The notes: a model not told the origin generated them from the sequence alone. Shown: positions 7,735-16,800, counted from the stretch's first letter. The stretch is DNA of 19,901 nt from an uncultured Ruminococcus sp. (GCA_902783755.1 CACZSC010000063.1:1-19901), one strand, 5' to 3'. Made by a program: numbers and translations.

Positions 7735-8628
7735 CTATTCCCTCACCGTCACTCCGAGGGATCGGAGATGTTCCCGGACTTCTACGATGTCAGCCTCATC
7801 CGGGATCCATTCCCTTCTTCCGCTGTCATCTTTTCCGAGGGACACCGACTTCGATCCGCCGTATGCGTGATACGGCAGAAGTTCCACATAAAGGCAGTTT
7901 CTGAGTTTTTTACAAAGATCAGCTATGGCGGAATAATGGTCCTCCGCCATGTTCACTCCGTTTATCATGATGCATCTCAGCACCGTTCTTGCCCCGAGCG
8001 AGTCCGCCCTCAGCAGGTTGGCGGTAACGGCAGCGTTGGAGACTCCCGTATACCGCATATGCCGTTCATCGTTCCCATCCTTGAAATCCCACAGAAAAAT
8101 GTCCGTCAGGGGCACAAGTTCCGGAAGGATGTCTGCGTCAAAGATCCCGCAGGTCTCCACAGCGGTGCCTATGCCCCCGTCCCTGCACAGGCGGAACAGT
8201 TCCGCAACGTCACCGTACTGCATCAGAGGCTCTCCTCCCGACAGGGTCACTCCGCCTTTTCCGCCGTAGAAGGCCCTGTCCCGGCATACCTCACGGTATA
8301 CCTCCTCCGGGCTCATCACACGAAGGGGATCCGACAGGGCGCCCGTACAGCAGGCGTCCGCGCATCTTCCGCACGCCGTGCACAGGCTCCGGTCAAAGAC
8401 ATGCCGGAAACCTTCCGGATCGATATGATGGGCTCCCGCGGGGCACACCGCCGCGCAGACTCCGCATCTTATGCATTTATTGTCGATATACACGATATGC
8501 CGGTCCGGGGACTGTGTCTCCGGATTGTGGCACCACTGGCAGCGCATGGGGCATCCCTTCAGGAAGACCGTGGTTCGAAGCCCGGGTCCGTCATGCATGC
8601 AGAATCGCTGTATTTCCGTGACTCTCAT
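7735..8628 (-). CDS. Glycyl radical enzyme activating protein (radical SAM)
   Basis: 297 residues. The radical SAM motif is C26-x3-C30-x2-C33 (KGCPMRCQWC). Between it and the catalytic body are two ferredoxin-like 4Fe-4S motifs, C52/C55/C58/C62 and C83/C86/C89/C93. GGVTLSGGEP (125-134) is the family SAM-binding signature. Activases with the extra clusters serve the non-PFL glycyl radical enzymes: they use SAM to abstract hydrogen from the partner's C-terminal glycine. The start is ATG 8628, overlapping the GRE stop as ATGA and opening with MRVTEIQRF, the usual N-terminus; a longer frame would add 27 residues read from the GRE coding region. GGGGGAGG lies 12 bases upstream, rather far, so coupling to GRE translation is likely. 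It is the last gene of the - strand directon. Its partner is the adjacent GRE. Confidence 0.93.
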   Translation of the reverse strand: MRVTEIQRFCMHDGPGLRTTVFLKGCPMRCQWCHNPETQSPDRHIVYIDNKCIRCGVCAAVCPAGAHHIDPEGFRHVFDRSLCTACGRCADACCTGALSDPLRVMSPEEVYREVCRDRAFYGGKGGVTLSGGEPLMQYGDVAELFRLCRDGGIGTAVETCGIFDADILPELVPLTDIFLWDFKDGNDERHMRYTGVSNAAVTANLLRADSLGARTVLRCIMINGVNMAEDHYSAIADLCKKLRNCLYVELLPYHAYGGSKSVSLGKDDSGRREWIPDEADIVEVREHLRSLGVTVRE

Positions 8629-10769
8629 AGAGCGTCCGTGCCTCCCCCGTTCTGGGAGATGACCATATCCTGCCACTCCCGGCTCAGGGTCACGAACCTG
8701 GCATTCCATCCCGACACCCGGACAGACAGGGTCTCATACTCATCGGGATGCTTCTGGGCCTCCTTCAGCAGGGCCGGGTCGGCAACGTCGATCTGCATGA
8801 AGAAGCCGCCGAGCCTTACGAAGCCCTCCATGAGGGAACACAGGGCGTCAAGTCCGTCTTCGCCTTTCACGTCCCCGGGCATCAGCCTTATGTCGAGGGC
8901 GGCGCCTGTGACCATCCTTCTGAGATCCGCTTTGCAGTATGAGCGTATTATGGAAGTGGCCCCTCTGAGATCTGTTCCCGGAGTTGGGGAACAGTTGGCG
9001 GCCAGCACCTCCCCGGCTTTTCTTCCGTGGGGCGAGGCCAGACGGTGGGGTGACCATTCGAGCTGTCTTCCGAAGGTGCTAACACCCGGCGGGAACATGT
9101 ATCCGCAGATGCCGTCAAGGCCTGCGCATATGTCCGCGAGATCGCTCAGGATACGGGCGGCTATCCCGTCCGCCTCGTCGTTGTCGTTTCCGTAGTACAC
9201 ATACCTGTGCATCATGTACCGGCGCAGGGGCTCCTCTCCCTCCCAGTTGTTCCTGAGGATACGGAGAAACTCCGCCAGCGTCAGCTTCTTATCGTCATAT
9301 ACTGCTTTCTTTATGGCATACAGGCTGTCCGCCGTGTCCGCCAGCCCTCCGATATGAGGGGACCGTATCCTGTATACTGGTCCGCCCTCGTGGTACGACA
9401 GTCCGTTTTCTATGCATCCGCGTTCGAAGAGCGACACCACCGTGCATGGAGCCTGGGGTTTCCAGATCAGGCTGCCGCCGGGCTTGTCCGGATAGAAGCA
9501 GTCGTCCCTGCAAGAATTGCACATTGAAACGACATAATCTTCTAAATCAGATCTGAAACCGGCGTACAGGCTCTCGAAATCCGGGAAATCAACGCTCCCG
9601 TCGTATCCCTTCAGCGTCCGTTTCTGCAGGATCTGGAGGGAATCGAACGGGAAATAGATGAAATCCGTCGCTCCCGGGACCTGCACTTCCCAGCATCCGT
9701 CATTGGCGAAGGATCTCGCCTCCCCGAGGTCGTAACCGTATCCCGTCAGAGACTCGATTATAAGGTCCTCGTTGTAGACGGCCAGAGTCCCGCCGCCGTA
9801 TCTCATCACCTCGGCCACGCGGCACAGGAGCTTTTCATCAGTATCCCTGCCCAGCCTCACCGTGGTGGGGAAATCGCTGATCCCCAGTTCCTCGAGGATG
9901 TCCAGCACCAGCATGGTCACTTCATTCGCGACCTCGTTTCCGTCGGGTCCCGTCCCGCACAGCACGATGTTCTGGTAGTGCTGTGCGTCACCGCTTACGT
10001 AGTTCCCTCCGCAGATCCATTCACATCCCTTTATGAAGAAGTGGGCAAGGATCTCCCTTGCCTCATCCAAAGTGATGCGTCCGGACTCCAGGTCGGCTTT
10101 CAGATAGCCGCCCAGCAGAAGATCCAGACGACCGATACCCGGCCAGTTGCCGCAAAGCCGCACGAATGCGAATGTGAACCAGATGCTCTGGACCGCCTCG
10201 TAGAACGTCTCCGCAGGATACATAGGCACCCTGCGCAGGTTCCTGAGGTTGTCCTCGTACCCGGGCCTTCCGCCGAGAGCTTCCAGGTATCTCGAATGCC
10301 ATGTCTCAAAACTGTCAAGGCACGACACGCAGCTTCTTGCGAAAGGTTCACGTTCGGTGCCTCTGTATTTTTCAAGGGCGTCTTCGGCATCCATGCGGAT
10401 CCCGGTGATGCCTTTTATCATCACTGTTTCAAAATCTATGGTAAGGTGGCTTATGCTCGGAATTATAGCGTTTCCCGCATATGTCGCGGGGATAACGTGG
10501 TTTATGGCATCCCCGAGGGTCGCGGCACCGCTTATCCTCTCCCCTTCGCATATGCGCAAGGGAGCTTCGCGGGCGATCCTCTCTATCGCCAGATCATGCT
10601 TCTCTATCTGAGAAAGTTTATCAAAGCCTTCAACATCGTCAAGAGAGACCGACGGCGTGCGCCGTGTGTCAAGCCCGTAGCGGTAATGAAGCGAGTCATA
10701 CGCGAACGCCCGGGTCTTTTCGCTCAGGCGCACAGGCCTTTCAAGGCCGTTCGGCGAATAGAATTCCAC
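8625..10769 (-). CDS. Glycyl radical enzyme of unknown substrate (PFL/dehydratase superfamily)
   Basis: About 714 residues, shorter than the roughly 790-850 of glycerol or choline GREs. I chose GTG 10769 because AAAGGAGGT (10784-10776) lies exactly 6 bases upstream; an ATG at 10793 would add eight residues and has a weaker site. Superfamily landmarks are present: the thiyl cysteine C359 with E361 in GCWE, YYGNDNDEAD, SPHGRKAGEVLAA, and the glycyl loop VRVSGWNARF with G687. The GCxE motif places it with dehydratase/lyase-type GREs rather than pyruvate formate-lyase, which has adjacent cysteines. Trp in GCWE and SGW in place of the usual GY show divergence. The C-terminus extends past the loop to a Gly-rich end. 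No microcompartment shell genes or aldehyde or alcohol dehydrogenase genes lie nearby. The reaction is not predictable from sequence alone; activation by the overlapping downstream gene is nearly certain. Confidence 0.9.
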   Translation of the reverse strand: MEFYSPNGLERPVRLSEKTRAFAYDSLHYRYGLDTRRTPSVSLDDVEGFDKLSQIEKHDLAIERIAREAPLRICEGERISGAATLGDAINHVIPATYAGNAIIPSISHLTIDFETVMIKGITGIRMDAEDALEKYRGTEREPFARSCVSCLDSFETWHSRYLEALGGRPGYEDNLRNLRRVPMYPAETFYEAVQSIWFTFAFVRLCGNWPGIGRLDLLLGGYLKADLESGRITLDEAREILAHFFIKGCEWICGGNYVSGDAQHYQNIVLCGTGPDGNEVANEVTMLVLDILEELGISDFPTTVRLGRDTDEKLLCRVAEVMRYGGGTLAVYNEDLIIESLTGYGYDLGEARSFANDGCWEVQVPGATDFIYFPFDSLQILQKRTLKGYDGSVDFPDFESLYAGFRSDLEDYVVSMCNSCRDDCFYPDKPGGSLIWKPQAPCTVVSLFERGCIENGLSYHEGGPVYRIRSPHIGGLADTADSLYAIKKAVYDDKKLTLAEFLRILRNNWEGEEPLRRYMMHRYVYYGNDNDEADGIAARILSDLADICAGLDGICGYMFPPGVSTFGRQLEWSPHRLASPHGRKAGEVLAANCSPTPGTDLRGATSIIRSYCKADLRRMVTGAALDIRLMPGDVKGEDGLDALCSLMEGFVRLGGFFMQIDVADPALLKEAQKHPDEYETLSVRVSGWNARFVTLSREWQDMVISQNGGGTDAL

Positions 10770-10775
10770 AGAGCC

Positions 10776-10784
10776 ACCTCCTTT
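10776..10784 (-). promoter_or_regulatory. Consensus ribosome binding site that sets the GRE start at GTG 10769
   Basis: On the - strand AAAGGAGGT, nearly fully complementary to the 16S anti-SD, sits 6 bases before GTG 10769. It lies within the first codons of the longer frame starting at ATG 10793, which argues that the longer start is not the main one. Confidence 0.75.
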
Positions 10785-10806
10785 CCCGGTCATTTCTTGT
10801 TCCCTG

Positions 10807-11295
10807 TCACTGCTGGATCAGAGCCATGAACAGCCTGTCAAGCTCCTGTCTGACTTCGGCGAAATTCGAAGGGTATCTCGCGTACCCATGGGCTTCCAGA
10901 CTGTCTCCGGACGCAGTAGTCAGCCCCATATAGAAGCTTTTCCCGTCCAGTACAATCTTGTTGTTCCCGTTAAACCCGTTCCATCTGCCGACATCGTATC
11001 TCAGAAGCACAGACTCGAGTTCGTCCAGGAACTCCCGTGAAACGGCGACGGTGACCGTAGAGTCCTCGTCAGCCCCGTCGGGCTTTATGCTTGCGGTTAT
11101 CCCGTTCTCATCAACAGTCACCCCGTACCGTATATCGGCATTCATCGCGTTGCCGGTCTGGTAGGTGAACTTGAACGACACTATATCCCTGATATCCGTC
11201 TTCTTCGCGCATCCGAAGATGCCGGCCAGCAGAGACAGCATGCATAATGCTGCCATGATCGTCACCGTCGCTTTCTGAAATCTCTTAAACATCAT
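10807..11295 (-). CDS. Small lipoprotein of unknown function
   Basis: 162 residues with a lipoprotein signal: basic FKRFQK, a hydrophobic core and the lipobox-like IFGC with C29; Phe at -2 is less usual. The mature part is a compact, acidic, mixed alpha/beta-looking domain of about 130 residues. It contains KFTYQTGNA near its start, a DENG...DGADEDSTVTV section, a segment ending LLRYDVGRWNGFNG and a C-terminal helix (VRQELDRLFMAL). I recognise no named family. GGGAGG lies five bases before the first of two tandem ATG codons (11295 and 11292). The start overlaps the end of the HAD gene by 11 bases, so the two are coupled. It precedes the GRE gene by 37 bases. Expected location is the outer face of the cytoplasmic membrane; a role linked to the neighbouring enzymes is unproven. 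Confidence 0.82.
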   Translation of the reverse strand: MMFKRFQKATVTIMAALCMLSLLAGIFGCAKKTDIRDIVSFKFTYQTGNAMNADIRYGVTVDENGITASIKPDGADEDSTVTVAVSREFLDELESVLLRYDVGRWNGFNGNNKIVLDGKSFYMGLTTASGDSLEAHGYARYPSNFAEVRQELDRLFMALIQQ

Positions 11296-12010
11296 ACGAT
11301 CCTCCCGTGAGGCTGTCGATATACTCCCGGAGTTTCGGAAGCCCGCCGCGGGGGATCCCGGAGATATCCCTGCCGTGCCTGTTAATCAGGCAGTCCGTAA
11401 GTATGAATACCTTCATTCCAACCGCGGACGCGGCCGTATCCTCGTCGGCGTCATTGCCAACCATCAGACATTCCTCCGGAGGAACGCCCAGCCTTCCCGC
11501 CACCTCGGTAAAATATGCCGGGGAGGGTTTGCAGGAACGTACGTTCTCATACGACGTATAGAATTCGAAATCCGAGACCTCGAACCCAGCCCATCTGATC
11601 CTGGATTCCTGGGCAACATCCGGAAAAACGGGACTCGTGGCTATCGCTGTCCTGAGTCCCCTTGCCTTTATGTTCATTACGAGTTCCTTAATCGCCGGGT
11701 TGAAGCCGCAAACGGCTCTCAGACCGTTGAACTCATCGCCATAGAACTGATCGAACCTGTCCTTGTCCTCGTACTGCGGTCTGCCGCAGTATCCGCTGAA
11801 CTCTTTCCAGAATAGCTCCTGGTTAGTCTGTCTGCCGTCATTCTTCATCATGGCGAAGAATCCCGCCCAAGTGGCTTTTTCCAGAATGTCCGAGTCATAT
11901 CCCAGTCTGGCGTAAGATGTTTTCAGAAGCCTGATGTATTCCTTAATCAACTCATCCTGATCCAGCGGCAGCAAAGTGCCGTCGAGATCGAACAGAACAG
12001 CCCTGATCAT
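11285..12010 (-). CDS. HAD superfamily hydrolase (phosphatase, subfamily IA-like)
   Basis: 241 residues with all HAD motifs in order: the nucleophile D8 with D10 in DLDGT (8-12), motif II in AIATSP, the motif III Lys in CKPSPAYF, and the acidic motif IV in GNDADED. A helical cap lies between motifs I and II. The start is ATG 12010, which overlaps the stop of the radical SAM gene as ATGA and has a GGGGGAG site about five bases upstream; the longer frame would add ten residues from the upstream coding sequence. Such enzymes dephosphorylate small cytoplasmic metabolites, and the substrate cannot be read from sequence. Gene overlap on both sides puts it firmly in the radical SAM/lipoprotein transcript. 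Confidence 0.9.
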   Translation of the reverse strand: MIRAVLFDLDGTLLPLDQDELIKEYIRLLKTSYARLGYDSDILEKATWAGFFAMMKNDGRQTNQELFWKEFSGYCGRPQYEDKDRFDQFYGDEFNGLRAVCGFNPAIKELVMNIKARGLRTAIATSPVFPDVAQESRIRWAGFEVSDFEFYTSYENVRSCKPSPAYFTEVAGRLGVPPEECLMVGNDADEDTAASAVGMKVFILTDCLINRHGRDISGIPRGGLPKLREYIDSLTGGSYDV

Positions 12011-13065
12011 CTGGCTCCCCCCTCTTCCCGCCTTGCACACAGAATATTTTCATACAGTTTCCCGGTAGTGAACCAGTTGTAAGACCTGCAGCCTCCGGCG
12101 CAGACCGGGCCGCAGGGGCATCCGGCGCATTTCCCGGTCAGCATGTCAGGACTGAACTGCCTGTTATACCGGAATGCGTTCTCGCCCATCCAGATATCAA
12201 GAAGGGACCTTTCCCTCAGGTTCCCTTCGTTGAACCTCTCGTCGTACATGGACTCGCAGCCCCGCACGTTCCCGACGCTGTCTATGCCGAGGGTCGTCAG
12301 ACCGGCACTGCATCCGTTGTACCTGAGTCCCCTGATCCCCCGGATCAGCGTCTCCTCAGGCGTGTAATATCCTATGTTGTCAGCGATGCCTATGTAGAAA
12401 GACCTGTTTGCAGCATCGTTCCAGGCTGTGTCAGCCACGAACCTTATGACCTCACCGGCATCGAACCTGACGTCGACCCTGTTGTCCGCGGCATTCCCCA
12501 TGGGGGAACAGGCCTGCAGCTGCCATGCGAAGATCGGATAATTCTTCAGTATCTCATAGAATTCCCTTATACGAGGAGCGTTGTCCGCCCGCAGGGCTGA
12601 TATAACCGATGTATGGATCCCGTTCGACGTCAGAGCCTCAAGCGCCTCCATGGCTCTCCTGTAGCTTCCCTTCTGCCTGTACGCGTCATGGACGTCCTCC
12701 GGACCGTCCACCGAGACTGCCACCGATTCGATATCAAGTTTTTTAAGGGATGCGATGATCTCAGGCGTCATGCGGAAGCCGTTCGTTATGATGCATGTGA
12801 TTATGCCTCTTGACGTCAGTCCCCGGACTATGGTCTCCCAGTCGTTCCTCATGAAGACCTCGCCTCCGATAAGGGAGACCCTCCGGCATCCCATCCCGGC
12901 GAGCTGTGCGGCCACGCTGTCGCATTCCTCCGTCGTCAGCTCGTTCTCACGGGCTTTACCGCCGGATGATCCGCAGTAGGCGCATCTGAAGCAGCATCCC
13001 AGTGTTATCTCCCACACACAGGAATCCAGTCTGTAGGGAAAGCTCCGATAGTCACTGAGCGTCAT
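12007..13065 (-). CDS. Radical SAM-SPASM protein, candidate peptide/protein modifying enzyme
   Basis: 352 residues. The 4Fe-4S/SAM motif is C24-x3-C28-x2-C31, followed by SLIGGEVF (64-71), the GGE motif binding the SAM amino group, and ITNG (93-96). A C-terminal SPASM domain from about residue 250 holds C252, C270, C313, C316, C318, C322, C326 and C343, enough for two auxiliary clusters. GNVRGCES and GNLRERSLLDIW are typical SPASM sequences. Related enzymes modify RiPP precursors (PqqE, sactipeptide and cyclophane makers) or sulfatases (anSME). There is no N-terminal RRE/PqqD-like domain. ATG 13065 is chosen because the family N-terminus begins just before the first Cys; its Shine-Dalgarno is weak, and the longer frame starts at 13113. 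The start overlaps the end of the VYAGP-repeat gene by 14 bases, making that protein the natural substrate candidate (inference). Confidence 0.88.
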   Translation of the reverse strand: MTLSDYRSFPYRLDSCVWEITLGCCFRCAYCGSSGGKARENELTTEECDSVAAQLAGMGCRRVSLIGGEVFMRNDWETIVRGLTSRGIITCIITNGFRMTPEIIASLKKLDIESVAVSVDGPEDVHDAYRQKGSYRRAMEALEALTSNGIHTSVISALRADNAPRIREFYEILKNYPIFAWQLQACSPMGNAADNRVDVRFDAGEVIRFVADTAWNDAANRSFYIGIADNIGYYTPEETLIRGIRGLRYNGCSAGLTTLGIDSVGNVRGCESMYDERFNEGNLRERSLLDIWMGENAFRYNRQFSPDMLTGKCAGCPCGPVCAGGCRSYNWFTTGKLYENILCARREEGGAR

Positions 13066-13822
13066 TTTCCCCGCTGTCCTTCCCGTAAACAGGGTTGATG
13101 GTCCCGCATTCACAGCAGAACTTTGCCGTATTGCTCATTCTGTTCCCGCATGACGGACAGAAAGTGAATCCTTCGCCGGGGTCTGAATCAGCGGAAGTGT
13201 TATGATCTTTGTTCGTGTCCGGGGTCTGAGCAGGAACGAACATCCCTCTTTCAGGTCCCTGAGGTCCGTTGAAAAACTCCGGGCCCGCGTATACCGCCAT
13301 AGTCATCTCCTGAGGCGGCGGCACGACCGGAAAATCGGGACGCTCGTCTCCCGGGAAGAATCCCGGGCCCGCATATACGAGCATAACAGGCGGTGACGGA
13401 GGAAGCTCGACTCTGATTTTATCCGGCAGCTCCTCAGCTGTGTCGGTCTCCGGTTCTCCTTCAGGCTCACCTTTCCCTTCCGATTCTTTCATCTCTTCTT
13501 CGGGAATCTCAGCCGCGGTCTCTTCCGGCTCCTCAGCCATTTCCGTATCAGGCTCCTCCGGTTCACCGAAGTATTCGGGTCCCGCGTAAACGTCATTCAC
13601 CTCTTCAGGCTCGCTGCTTTTCTTTTCGAAAAATTCAGGTCCCGCGTAAACATCGTTCACTTCTTCGGGCCTGCGTCTTTTCTTTTCGAAATAGTCGGGT
13701 CCCGCGTAAACGCCCGAAGCGGGATTGTTTCTCATCTGCTCAGGGCCTGCGTAAACGCATCTGACAGGCCTTTTTTTTGAAAAAATGCTCTTTATCCACG
13801 GATAAGATTTCTTTTCGCCCAT
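13052..13822 (-). CDS. Zinc-ribbon protein with six VYAGP repeats, candidate substrate of the adjacent radical SAM enzyme
   Basis: 256 residues, no signal peptide or membrane segment. The octapeptide V-Y-A-G-P-[E/D/G]-[F/Y/Q]-[F/M] occurs at residues 23-30, 38-45, 58-65, 78-85, 149-156 and 177-184. Copies two to four lie on a 20-residue period with RPEEVND/EPEEVND linkers and FEKK after copies two and three. A highly acidic, low-complexity region (86-138) separates the fourth and fifth copies, then a Pro-rich linker follows. The C-terminus is a zinc ribbon, C222-x2-C225...C236-x2-C239. Only the repeats and the ribbon look constrained; the rest appears disordered. The ATG at 13822 has AAAGGA about six bases upstream, and 35 bases separate it from the c-di-GMP gene. 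The 3' end overlaps the radical SAM-SPASM gene. Possible roles are a multi-site modification substrate or a scaffold presenting a short binding motif. I do not recognise a named family. Confidence 0.8.
   Translation of the reverse strand: MGEKKSYPWIKSIFSKKRPVRCVYAGPEQMRNNPASGVYAGPDYFEKKRRRPEEVNDVYAGPEFFEKKSSEPEEVNDVYAGPEYFGEPEEPDTEMAEEPEETAAEIPEEEMKESEGKGEPEGEPETDTAEELPDKIRVELPPSPPVMLVYAGPGFFPGDERPDFPVVPPPQEMTMAVYAGPEFFNGPQGPERGMFVPAQTPDTNKDHNTSADSDPGEGFTFCPSCGNRMSNTAKFCCECGTINPVYGKDSGENDAQ
13271..13378 (-). repeat. Two further dispersed VYAGP coding repeats
   Basis: Copies five (13378-13355) and six (13294-13271) encode VYAGPGFF and VYAGPEFF. Their codons (GTATATGCGGGC, GTATACGCGGGC) differ from the upstream array, and the surrounding linkers are unrelated. 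The octapeptide is therefore conserved as protein while the DNA has diverged, which points to selection on the motif. Confidence 0.8.
13568..13756 (-). repeat. Array of four VYAGP coding repeats
   Basis: Four copies of a 24-base coding unit begin (on the - strand) at 13756, 13711, 13651 and 13591. The last three are 60 bases apart and share their linkers at DNA level, for example the GTTTACGCGGGACC core, so the array grew by in-frame tandem duplication. The 45-base step between copies one and two shows the first unit has a shorter linker. Confidence 0.85.
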
Positions 13823-13857
13823 TTGCGTTCCTTTCCTTTCTCCGGTCCATCCCGGAA

Positions 13858-16800
13858 TCAGAATATGCTGTATCCGTTTCCTCCGCTGTTCTTCACCCTG
13901 TACAGGGCCGTGTCGGCATCCTTGAAGATGTCTCCCTCGGGGTTCTCCCTGTCGGCGAATGCCACGCCAACGCTGATCGAAACGGGCGGCAGTCCGTCGT
14001 CTGTGTTCTTCAGTTCGTTGTTTATGTTTTCTATTTTTTCGATGACGATGTCCGTGTGCAGGTCGCTGTAGACACGGGTCATGATTATGACGAACTCGTC
14101 TCCGCCGATCCTGCTGATTATATCCACGTCGCGGAAGTGTTCCTTCAGCTGCGCCGCGACCTTCTGAAGTATCCTGTCGCCAACGTCGTGCCCGTAGGTA
14201 TCATTGATCCCCTTGAACTTGTTGACATCGACATACAGGATGGCAACATGGCTGAGATCGTTGCTGTGCTTGAAGTTCTCGAAGCCGAGACGGTTGTATA
14301 GCCCGGTCAGCTTGTCATGCAGCGCCTGGTAGGTGAGCTTCTCCGTGGCGCGCTGGTTGCTGTCCCGCACCATGTTGTAGGTCTCGGTGACGAACCGGAG
14401 CTCCTCCACGCCTCTGGCGGGGACAGCCTCCCTGTTCTTCATCAGTTCCACCGTCCTGGACAGCGGCCTTCTGATCTGGGTGCTTATGAATATGATCATG
14501 GCGAGGACTCCCACAAGGATCAAAAGGATCAGGTAGGTCTGCCATCTCAGGAGCTTCAGCATCGTGCTGTCTGACGTTTCAAGGGCCTCCCTGGATTCAG
14601 CAACCAGACTCTCCGTGCACTGCTTGACGTTCTGCTTTATGAGGGTCTTGTATTCCTCGTAATCGTCGTTGAACAGGAGATCTGTGGCTGCCGCCCTCAT
14701 CTCTTCGGCGGACATTCCCCTGTACTCGGCGGGAAGCTCCAGTCCCGATATGTCATCGGGAATATCGGAAGGATAGTAATCGCCGGACTCGACGATGAGC
14801 TTGATCACCAGATATTCCTTCTCCATGAGAGTATTGGAATAGTCAAGGGCCGTCGCCAGACTCTCGTAAGCTTTGCTGTCCTCAGTGTTGAGCAGCTTTC
14901 TTATGTCCTCGAGAGCGTTGTCCCTTCTCTTTGTAACCTTGACTTCATTGAAGAAATCCTTCAGGTATTTTATGTCTCCGTTAACAAGGAAACTGCGGAC
15001 TCTGTTAGTCAGGTAGTCGGATCCGCTCTCCATGTCGTTGGCCGCGCTTATGGCGGTTATATATCTTTCACTGGCCTCGTCCAGTTCAACATACTTGCTG
15101 TTTACGGTCAGGTCGATGGCGATCAGGGCTACTGCCAGCACCATAGCCACGGCAACGATGATAATGCTGAACCTTTTGAGGTTCACGCCTTTTTTGATGA
15201 TCTTCCTGGATTCTTCCGAAAGTTCATCACCGGATCCGTCTTCTCCGCTGTCCGTTATGAGCCTGTTGGCCTTTTCCGGTGAGATATGCTCGCTGTTGTC
15301 AGCCGCAAGTCTGGCAGCGGCCTCGGCGTTCGCTCTGTCGTATTCAAGCCTCTTTTCGATGAACTGTCCGTAGACGGAGGCTTCCACCGGCTTCGAGAAA
15401 TAGTATCCCTGGACCACGTCACAGCCCAGCTTCTTCAGGCCCTGGAGCTGTTCCTCGTTCTCCACGCCTTCGGCGATCACGGGCTTGTTCAGGTGCCTCG
15501 CTATGTTTATGATGACCTGCAGGATGCTGGTGCTGCCGCCCTCGCGGAACGCGTTTCTGACGAACTCCATGTCGATCTTAAGGGCGTCCACAGGCATGGT
15601 GCTCAGCATGCTGAGGGATGAATATCCGGTCCCGAAATCGTCCAGTTCCGCCGGCAGTCCAAGCTCCCTGAGTTTGGCCACGCTTTCGATGACCTGCTCG
15701 GAATCTGACGTGTACGCGGATTCGGTTATCTCGAGATAGAAGTCCTTTGGATCCAGACTGTATTCCGAAAGTATCCCCTTCCAGACGTCCAGGATTTCCG
15801 GATCGAAGAGGTCCATGCGGGAAACGTTCACGGATACCGGCATGCACCAGCCGTACTCGTCCTTCCATTTTCTTATCTGCTTTGCCACGGCTTTCCAGAC
15901 GTATCTGTCAAGTTCCCTCACGAGGCCGTTGTTCTCGAACAGCGGGATGAACACCCCGGGGCTCACCATGCCCCTTTCGGGATGCTCCCAGCGCACCAGC
16001 GCCTCGGCTGAATAGAGATACGGGGTCTTCCCCTTTATATTGAACTTGGGCTGGTAGAATACCCTGAACTGTTCCTGATCTATACCGGCCCTGAAATCCT
16101 CGACCAGCTGTTCCTCGTCGATCTCCCTGCTGTGCAGGGTCTCGTCGAACACGCCCACGTTGTTCGTATAGCTGCCCCTGACCTGGTCCGACGCGGCTTT
16201 GGCCCTGTCGAACCTCTGCTCCAGAGGTATGGACTTGCTGACGTGCGGATACACGCCCATCCTCATCCTGATGAAGATGTTCTCCGTCTCATCGGACAGG
16301 TTAGCGGTTATCCGGTCCAGAAACTCTGAATAGCTGTCCGACCTGTGGGGAGTGTATATCAGGAACGTGTCTGCGTCGAGCCGGCAGGCCATGCCGTCGG
16401 ACATACGCATTTCGCTGTAGATGTTGGCGCCGAGCTTCGAGATCACGCGGTCCCCGTATTCCTTGCCGTATCTCGCGTTCAGGAGATGGAAGTGGTTGAT
16501 ATCCACGTGGTAGGCGTCCATGTCGGCTTCGGGGTTCAGTTCGTCCTCCTGCCCGGCATACCTGTAGAAGAATTCCCTGGTCAGCAGGCCGGAAAGACCG
16601 TCCCTTTCAGTCAGGTTGATGGTCTGTATACCCTCATACAGCTCTATGACCCTCTTGACCCTGGTCTTCAGGACTTCGGGATTGTACGGCTTCATGATGA
16701 AGTCCACGGCGCCCAGCTTCAGACATTCTATCTCGTCGCTGTGTTCCTGACTGGAGGTCTGGACCAGCACCGGGATGCGTGAGAGCTCCTCATCGTCGCC

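Noticed and set aside
7768..9195. 475-codon + strand frame
   Set aside because: Antisense to the GRE activase and the end of the GRE gene, where iron-sulfur and glycyl radical motifs are intact.
7735..10769. Microcompartment-associated glycyl radical locus
   Set aside because: No shell protein, aldehyde dehydrogenase or encapsulation-type tail is visible in the window.
13568..13756. CRISPR-like array of short repeats
   Set aside because: The repeats keep the reading frame, encode the same octapeptide, and the spacers are themselves repeated, so this is a protein repeat and not a CRISPR array.
12007..13822. Splicease-type (tyramine excision) or sactipeptide system
   Set aside because: The repeats read YAG and not the YG splice motif, and the repeat units contain no cysteine for thioether bonds; the only cysteines outside the zinc ribbon are single ones.
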